From Zygnema cylindricum (taxonomy: Eukaryota; Streptophyta; Zygnematophyceae; Zygnematales; Zygnemataceae), in contig JBBHKE010002924.1 of the NCBI GenBank assembly GCA_037447655.1, positions 46,561 through 58,501 of the forward strand: a DNA stretch of 11,941 bases. Reading direction: 5' to 3'. The position numbers and the translations under genes were made by a program. This document shows, in pieces, positions 6,760 through 11,941 of this stretch. The notes beneath the pieces are model-generated. The model made no database searches. It saw only the letters and a program-made list of their open reading frames with translations, and was not told where the DNA came from. Numbering within the stretch: the stretch's first letter is position 1; each line of letters opens with the position of its first letter.

Positions 6760-7818
6760 TGTAGATACTAATTGTTTTAAAGTATTTTCTAGGTCAGAAA
6801 AGAAATAAAGAAGCCGAGTCAGTCTACCTCTAACTTCTCTCTCCAATTCTAAAACTTGTCGCAGTCACTGAGAAATTGGAGAGGAAGCTAGAGCCATGGC
6901 TACCTAGGCTATCCTAAGGTTTACGGGAAATTTATACTAGTTAGGATTATTTATTTAAAAGGTTTATGCCGAAGACAGGATTTGATCCATGTACCTACCG
7001 GCCGGCAGACAGGAAATAGCCGGTAGCCTTAGCCGTTAAGTCTAGGATTAATGTTACGTAGTATATAGTTTGATAATTAATTTAATATGTATACGTACGA
7101 TAAATCATTTAACTGTAATAGATTACGAGATACATAGATCCAGTAATATATAAAGTACGGATTACGGTACGGACTAAAACTCAATACCGCGCATTTGTTT
7201 CGTAAGTGAAACAAATACCGCGCATGTATTTCTTACGGCTACGATTAAATTAGATTCTAATCGGACGGTCGCAATTAGCACCGAGATCGCGGAGGAAGAT
7301 TTCGGCGGTTTGTGGCCATCGCCACATTGGATGACGCGTGGCGAAATTACGTTGGATCGTGGAATCTCTGGAGATTATGGCACCGAATCCAGATATGACA
7401 TGTGTCGACATTTAGGGCATGTCGTACAATGTCCGTACCTAAAGTACACCGGCAGCTGTACTTTTGCGTACGAAACTCTATTCTGATTGGTTCCGTACAT
7501 CAGTAGATAGAGTCTGTGAGAGAGATAGGACTTAGAAAAATTTAGAAGATAGGACCCTCTCTCCCAGAGAGCTTCTGTACAAAAGGTCAACTTTGACCCT
7601 CCATAACTTACTACTCAGGGGAGCAAATTCAGAGATTCTTTAGATTCTTTTTGCTATCGACTCACGGGAGTCTTGCCTTCACAGGGGTGCAGGTGGTCAG
7701 GGTTTTTTGTCTGCCAGGGTGGCAGTTATATTTGCTGAAACACAAAGGGGTCAGGATTATCCTAGAGGCTTCTTGGAAGCTGTCTACTCTGAGGACTTAT
7801 GGAGGTTTCAGAGTTTCA
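6760..7818 (+). repeat. 3' LTR of element 1
   Basis: 1059 bp, the partner of 1451-2497. It is 12 bp longer, owing to an AGATTCTTT tandem duplication near 7635-7650 and a 3-bp insertion near 7690. It would provide polyadenylation of the element RNA. Confidence 0.96.
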
Positions 7819-7823
7819 GAGAT
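7819..7823. repeat. Target-site duplication, right copy (GAGAT)
   Basis: Identical to 1446-1450, directly after the terminal CA of the 3' LTR. Confidence 0.93.
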
Positions 7824-8100
7824 AATCCCAAAAGTTACGTGTCGTTCTCTAATGTATCCCTCTACTAGAGCTACATAGAACACACAATATAATGGAGCAG
7901 ACACTTTGCACCGGACTTACTCCGTCGTTCGGCCTCCGTTTAAGGTGAAATAAATTGCGTAGGGCTCCTGAGTGAAAATATAAAGATCTGATCCGGCTAG
8001 TTGTCCTCTTCCTTCTCCGTACGCTAGAGTCCGTACAAAGTGAAATGAGGCCGCGGAACTCCTAGGAGTGCAAATGTGCCGAAGATGCACACGAGCTTGA
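7824..8100. other. Flank between the two elements, no gene recognised
   Basis: Before element 1 inserted, this DNA was continuous with 1-1450. On the minus strand one frame is open for about 60 codons up to the element 2 break, but I see no family resemblance. No copy of element 2's LTR is found here. Confidence 0.5.
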
Positions 8101-8361
8101 CACCCTTTGTTGAAAGCCCTTGCAAACTAGCCGAGCCTTTTGTTTTACTTCTTCCCCCGATGCACCAGTTTTGGTTTTAAAAATCCACTTTGTATCAATA
8201 ACCTTTTTACCCTCCGGTAGGCTTACCTCCTCAAACGTACGGTTGTCGATAACAGATTGAAGTTCTCGCTCCCATGCCGGTTTCCAATGCTTCTCCCAAT
8301 CGCATGATTTTCGTGCTTCCACATACGATTGCGGATCGCCCGGCTTATTTTCACATAATGA
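8101..8361 (-). pseudogene. N-terminal reverse transcriptase fragment of element 2
   Basis: The frame reads WEKHWKPAWERELQSV, then TFEEVSLPEGKKVID, KWIFKTK and KARLVCKGFQQR, the well-known opening of copia reverse transcriptase. After the AGG codon at 8104-8106 similarity ends, and the frame meets a stop about a dozen codons later. The catalytic Asp of the DVK/TAF block and the YVDD motif are missing, so there is no polymerase activity. It is in the same frame as the preceding linker, separated by a TAG at 8362-8364 (possibly CAG to TAG). Confidence 0.88.
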
Positions 8362-9023
8362 TTGCTATAAAAGAAAATCATCCTCCCTCTCCGCCGAAAT
8401 AAAATAATATGAATTTTCCACATTCCCCTTACCATCAAAAGAAAGACGAGCCGGTTTCTTTCCCCTATTTTCTCGCATACTCCTCCTCGGCTCAAATTCT
8501 TTCTCCTCCTTTGCCGATTCCTCCTCAATGACATTTGGACCACTCGATTTAGAAGACGAAGATTTCCTCGTGTCCGAAGACATTCGGGAATTTTCGCTCC
8601 GTGAATCTCCACTACCAATGTTACCAAAATTAACATTCTCCACAATTTTACCTTTCCCCCTCTTAACATTGGAGGTGGATTCCGGATCAATTTCCGAATC
8701 CGAACCCTCAATGTCATTAAGATCACCAATTTCAAATTCTTCATGAAAGTCAAGATTAGAATTTCGATTAGCCGATCGAGAGATTGTGGATAATAAGTCC
8801 TCGTGAAAATCCACATTTCTTGATTCCTCAATGATATTTCGAATCGGATCATAAACTCGATAAAGACTCCCTTTCTCACTATATCCAACGAAATAACCAC
8901 TCCAACTTCTCGATGCAAACTTACCCTTCCTCTTTTGTGCTTGAATATAAACCGACGCACGGCATCCCCAAATCCGAATGTGGTGTAGAGTAGGCTTTCG
9001 CCCATACCACAACTCATACGGAG
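8362..9023 (-). pseudogene. Integrase C-terminal region and linker of element 2
   Basis: This begins with ITPYELWYGRKPTLHHIRIWG, the usual end of the copia integrase core, then YFVGYSEKGSLYRVYD, the conserved C-terminal block. A long serine- and acid-rich linker follows, ending EPRRSMRENRGKKP before reverse transcriptase. The frame is open for about 215 codons and ends at TAG 8362-8364. The linker is typical for plant copia elements and poorly conserved in general. Confidence 0.85.
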
Positions 9024-9267
9024 TTATATCACCCGAAACCGATGTAATTCGTTGTTAAAATTGCATCGCCCCATAAATGAATACTCCTTCGGATCCGTGT
9101 ACCATGGATCGTACCATTTCTTGAAGAGTACGATTTTTCCTCTCGGCAGCGCCATTAGATTCCGGTGAGTAAGATGTGGTATATTGATGAGAAATTCCGC
9201 ACTTTTTACAATAAGGATCAAAAGCAAGAAATTCCCCTCAATTATCCGATCTAATAGATTTAACATT
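9024..9267 (-). pseudogene. Integrase catalytic core remnant of element 2
   Basis: The second catalytic Asp is in SIRSDN (codon 9244-9246) and the Glu in GAAERKNRTLQEM (codon 9142-9144). A TGA at 9238-9240 replaces a glycine codon of the usual SDNGGEF. The Asp-Glu spacing is two residues shorter than in element 1. Further on, a WGDAILTTNY motif appears only after a shift of frame near 9080 and is left again near 9045. This core is inactive. Confidence 0.8.
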
Positions 9268-9869
9268 CTCTCACATTGCCTTTCGGCCATCACATGCCAC
9301 TCTTGAAAGCGTAAAAATGCTTCGGATTTGTGTTTAAGTAATATGACCCATGTGAAGCGAGAGATGTCGTCCACCACCACCATAAAATATTTGTTTCCAC
9401 CAATCGTCTCCGGTTTCACGTCCCCACATAAATCAATGTGCACAAGATCAAGCGGATGCTTAGATCGATGCATCGGATCCTTAGCCGGATGCGGCTTTCG
9501 AATTTGTCTCCCTTTACTACACCCCTCACATCCGTTAATTTTCTCTCCCGACGCCAAGTCTAATCCCCTTACGCTTCCATTTTTAATCATCCGTCGTAAA
9601 CTCGTCTCCGATGTGTGACACATTCGATGGTGCCACAAGGTGAGATCACCTTTTAATTCGGAAATTTGCAAAATAATGCCATTAGAACTTGGTTGGGATT
9701 TCGGCCGACGCCATTTTAGTCGACTATGCATAAAATCCGTGACCTCTCCTTCACCTATTTGTACACCATCAGATCGTACAATTTTAATTGTGTAATCTCC
9801 GTACGCAAGTACACTGCCGCCCGCTCGTTGAATCTGCGGTACACTGAGAAGGTTCACTGAACCTTCAGG
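9268..9869 (-). pseudogene. End of protease, integrase zinc head and start of core of element 2
   Basis: The frame opens with GSVNLLSVPQ, the normal protease tail, then holds the zinc head LWHHRMCHTS...GCEGC and the first part of the core, LVHIDLCGDV (first Asp) and VVDDISRFTWV. The conserved GH of the zinc head reads CH here. A one-base shift near 9868 separates it from the protease. A second shift near 9265-9272, at a GAGAGA run, sends the frame out before the second catalytic Asp. Confidence 0.85.
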
Positions 9870-10203
9870 TAAGATACAAAACATTAGTTAATTGAGTTTG
9901 CGTAACTTTTTCTACCCCACGTGAGTCTAAACTTGGTAAATCCAACCGTACAGTACCCACGGTACTTATCGAAATCACTTGTCCACTTGCGACAGTGATT
10001 CTTTTTGGTACCGTAAGTTCGCGAAAATCGTCAAAGAGTGAAGCATCGGTACAAACGTGATGTGACGCTCCAGAGTCAATAATCCACTCTTTTTCGTGTA
10101 ACGTAGAACCTGCCAAAAGATCAAGTGACAGGTTAAGGGCGGAAAATATTTGCGCTTCGTCGCCTCCCTCAAAGTAATCGTCACCCATAAAGTGTCCTCC
10201 CCC
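9865..10203 (-). pseudogene. Protease of element 2
   Basis: The aspartic protease active site reads WIIDSGASHHVC, with the Asp codon at 10075-10077. It is followed by DASLFDDF and TNVLYL, normal for plant copia protease. The frame is that of gag, separated by a TGA at 10204-10206, and it ends at TGA 9865-9867 after a one-base shift. The core looks intact, but the surrounding breaks would prevent a normal polyprotein. Confidence 0.88.
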
Positions 10204-11151
10204 TCAACCATGGCGGCCGCCACGACCACCGCGGCCACCAAGACGACCGCCATCGCGTCCACCGTATCGACCGCCGCCGTCTCCTCTACCGCCGCCGTTT
10301 CCTCTAGCGCCGGCGCCTCCTCTAATGTCGGCTCCTCCATTTTCGGCCTTTGAATAGCATTGCGGGCTAATATGGCCCCATTTCCCGCAAAAATGGCATT
10401 GACGCTCCTTATCCGGGCAAGAAGCCGCCATGTGGCCAAGTTTGCCGCACTGAAAACAAGCAATAATGGTTAGATCTGAATATCCGGGCTGGGAAGGAGA
10501 TCTCCCGGCCCTTTCGTGTCCTCTTCCCCCTCTTCCTCTCGGATTTCCACCTCTTCTACCTCCTCTTCCCCGAAGATAATGTAGATCGGGCGTTTCCGGT
10601 GTCGTCGCATTGAGGGAACCGGTCGGTTGGGGTCCCCTCGATGAACTCGGACAATTCGCCTCGGTGGATTTGAGGAAAGTGATAATCGAATCCAACGTGT
10701 TCGAATCCCTCGATAAAAGAATGTCCCTCAAATGTATCATTTTCTCCGGTAAGGCATGTGTGAAGACCGATGCCTTGTCATTCTCCTCAATAAATTTTCC
10801 CATATTTGCGAGTTGCTCAATAATAATATTAAATCTCTTTGCGGCCTCATCAATCGATTCATTTGGTTTCGCTTTGAAAGAAGTGTAGTCGGTATAAATG
10901 TGTTGCCCCTTATTTTGAAGACTCTTCTCAAAGTGATTTTCGAGGGCCACCCAACAATCATGGGCGAATCTTCGAGTAAGAAATAAGTCATGTATAGAAG
11001 TGCTACATGATTGGAATAAACCACCAATGGCGGAAAGATTCTTTTTCGTCCACACACGATAAGCTCTCCGATCCGAGGTAGGCATCTTATCCACCCCTTT
11101 TACCACCTTCCAAAGCCGTTTTAATTTAAATTGACCTTTGATATATTTCTT
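10204..11151 (-). pseudogene. Gag capsid and nucleocapsid of element 2, two zinc knuckles and RGG boxes
   Basis: The capsid part is UBN2-type Gag (RRFAHDCWVALENHFE, YTSFKAKPNESIDEAAKRF). Two CCHC knuckles follow: CFQCGKLGHMAASC and CHFCGKWGHISPQC, at 10357-10458. They sit between two arginine-glycine boxes, about 10498-10572 (RGRGGRRGGNPRGRGGRG) and 10207-10338. Both features should bind RNA. The last box ends in a TGA at 10204-10206 where the repeat pattern predicts an arginine codon (CGA), so a C-to-T change at a CpG is the simplest explanation. Most plant copia Gag proteins I know carry a single knuckle. Confidence 0.9.
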
Positions 11152-11682
11152 CTATGATTGATAATTTGTTCCATTGAAGATGACAATTTTTCCGGACATA
11201 GATTCAACTTGCTCGTCCCCTTCACTCCAATCATCAAGATCGGAATCGTCATCGATGGGAAGTTTCCCCTTTCGAATCAATTCCCTCCTCTCCTCATCAT
11301 CTCCTTCATCTCCTTCCGTATCAACGATACTTTGTGTCGGAACGGGATCTCCAAAAAATGGAGGTCTCGTGACACGGTTTGCCTCCGAGATCTGTTGATC
11401 AACATAACGGAAAAGTCCGTCCATCAGTTTTTGAAGACGACCTTCCATCGCATCATCTTCCTCTTTCTTTTTCCCCTCATTCTCCTTCCTTTGTCCGATC
11501 GGATCGACAGGAACGGCTTCCTCAAAAGTTTTGCCGGTGAAAGCAAATGGAGTTTCTACTTCTGGATCCGACGATGATTCGGATTCGGATGGATCTGGAG
11601 GATCCGGATCTGGAGGTCGAGGAAATACAGTAGAAGAGGAAGGCATCATAGGAGAAGGGGTATTTTTCTTCTTTCTCCCCAT
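11152..11682 (-). pseudogene. Gag N-terminus of element 2 with a long acidic extension
   Basis: The ATG at 11680-11682 has a perfect Kozak setting (GCCGCCATGG) and lies 45 bp after the primer site. The first 164 residues are not typical copia Gag. They hold a basic start (GRKKKN), a proline- and serine-rich acidic stretch (PPDPDPPDPSESESSS), a likely amphipathic helix (EGRLQKLMDGLFRYVDQQI) and further acidic runs (DTEGDEGDDEE). The usual Gag opening, IVIFNGTNYQS, comes only at the end, and the tryptophan codon expected next is a TAG (11152-11154). The frame continues into the capsid beyond it. Confidence 0.85.
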
Positions 11683-11727
11683 GGCGGCCAAACTAGCCAC
11701 CCTTCTACACCTTAATGGAGCACACAA

Positions 11728-11739
11728 GCTCCGATACCA
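11728..11739 (-). promoter_or_regulatory. Primer binding site of element 2 (3' end of initiator tRNA-Met)
   Basis: On the minus strand it reads TGGTATCGGAGC, two bases after the LTR. It matches the complement of the initiator tRNA-Met 3' end (TGGTATCAGAGC) except for one A-to-G change, which still allows a G-U pair. This is the standard plant copia primer site. Confidence 0.9.
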
Positions 11740-11891
11740 CTTGATAGGATCTCACACAAAACTCAGAGTGCAAGACTACAGCGGAAGCATTCACATAATT
11801 CACACGAGAGAGAGCTGTCCACAAAAGCCAATATATTTCATAGACATTTTCTCCCATAAAAGATTAACTTCCTACTCCCTCTAATCTGCAG

Positions 11892-11897
11892 TATATA
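11892..11897 (-). promoter_or_regulatory. TATA box of the element 2 LTR
   Basis: The minus strand reads ACTATATACTG, about 150 bp before the LTR end. The position and the upstream palindrome fit a plant LTR core promoter. Confidence 0.5.
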
Positions 11898-11908
11898 GTA
11901 CAGTCACT

Positions 11909-11918
11909 GTGACGTCAC
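11909..11918 (-). promoter_or_regulatory. TGACGTCA palindrome upstream of the TATA box
   Basis: GTGACGTCAC is a perfect 10-bp palindrome with the TGACG core recognised by plant TGA/bZIP factors. It overlaps a second palindrome, GTCACTGTGAC (11903-11913). It lies about 12 bp upstream of the TATA box in element orientation. Such sites often make LTRs stress- or hormone-responsive; that is inferred here. Confidence 0.45.
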
Positions 11919-11941
11919 TACTTCAAACTACAAATCAACCC

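Larger units (their letters stand above)
1451..7818 (+). mobile_element. Complete Ty1/copia LTR retrotransposon (element 1)
   Basis: A 6368-bp element with every structural part in order: 5' LTR, primer binding site, gag, protease, integrase, reverse transcriptase, RNase H, polypurine tract, 3' LTR, and a 5-bp target-site duplication. Integrase precedes reverse transcriptase, which defines Ty1/copia rather than gypsy. The LTRs begin TGTAGA and end TTTCA and differ by about 24 substitutions (roughly 14 transitions and 10 transversions) and indels of 9 and 3 bp. At an assumed 1.3e-8 substitutions per site per year, a rate used for grass LTRs, that is near 0.9 million years; the right rate for this host is unknown. 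Two opposite frameshifts near 3940 and 4116 make this copy unlikely to move on its own. The lineage within Ty1/copia is not assigned. Confidence 0.97.
8101..11941 (-). mobile_element. Truncated, decayed Ty1/copia retrotransposon (element 2)
   Basis: Read on the minus strand it shows the LTR end, a primer site, gag with two zinc knuckles, protease, integrase and the first part of reverse transcriptase, then copia similarity stops at about 8101. The reverse transcriptase active site, RNase H, polypurine tract and 3' LTR are absent. The left end could be a deletion or a rearrangement. The 5' LTR continues beyond the right edge. At least five in-frame stops and several frameshifts show it is older than element 1 and cannot make an intact polyprotein. 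It is a different family from element 1: Gag architecture and primer site both differ. Confidence 0.92.
11742..11941 (-). repeat. 5' LTR of element 2, partial
   Basis: The minus-strand LTR ends ...TCCTATCA at 11742. At least 200 bp are present and the rest lies beyond the right edge. With the TATA box at 11892-11897, transcription would start near 11862-11865, leaving about 120 bp of R plus U5. No second copy exists in the window, so the boundary rests on the terminal CA and the primer site. Confidence 0.85.

Noticed and set aside
8000-8100. Short GVKL and LYGL words on the minus strand beyond the element 2 break, resembling later reverse transcriptase blocks
   Set aside because: Only four-residue matches with stops around them and no sustained similarity.
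7824-8100. A remnant 3' LTR of element 2
   Set aside because: No match to 11742-11941 in the required orientation; the only shared stretch, around ATGGAGCA, is too short.
10150-10353. Plus-strand open frame rich in A, T and S opposite the RGG box
   Set aside because: Shadow of the GC-rich repeat on the coding strand; no start context or family resemblance.
1-11941. CRISPR arrays, rRNA genes and bacterial operons
   Set aside because: No spaced direct repeats, rRNA motifs or ribosome-binding sites; the content is eukaryotic retrotransposon.

Overview
The window looks like intergenic nuclear DNA of a land plant, or a close relative with a plant-type genome. It is almost entirely retrotransposon. 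The gag-pol proteins are plant-type Ty1/copia, one element uses the usual initiator-tRNA primer site, and no host gene is recognisable. I cannot name the species.

Layout. (1) 1-1445: non-element DNA with two unidentified, mutation-broken reading frames pointing away from each other (545 to 1 on minus, 569 to 1231 on plus), plus a 22-bp inverted repeat. (2) 1446-7823: a structurally complete Ty1/copia element (element 1, plus strand, 6368 bp) with a 5-bp target-site duplication GAGAT, LTRs of 1047 and 1059 bp, a primer binding site, gag-protease, integrase, reverse transcriptase, RNase H and a polypurine tract. Its LTRs differ at about 24 positions plus two indels (about 2.3%, counted by eye), so insertion is fairly recent. 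Its coding region carries two opposite frameshifts around the zinc-binding head of integrase. (3) 7824-8100: non-coding flank. (4) 8101-11941: a second, older Ty1/copia element (element 2, minus strand). It has part of the 5' LTR with promoter motifs, a classical primer site, and a gag-pol broken by several stops and frameshifts. It stops abruptly just inside reverse transcriptase, and no RNase H or 3' LTR is present.

How the parts work together. In each element the LTR supplies promoter and terminator, a cellular tRNA primes DNA synthesis at the primer site, Gag packages the RNA, and protease, integrase, reverse transcriptase and RNase H come from one polyprotein.

Most notable observation. 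Element 1's primer site does not match the 3' end of a tRNA. It matches the anticodon stem-loop of initiator tRNA-Met (14 of 15 bases), and the first ATG of gag lies inside it, so the gag start codon is the complement of the primer tRNA's CAU anticodon. Element 2 uses the ordinary 3' end of what is apparently the same tRNA. Anticodon-region priming is known for Drosophila copia and yeast Ty5. Its combination here with the gag start codon, next to a conventionally primed element, is what deserves checking.
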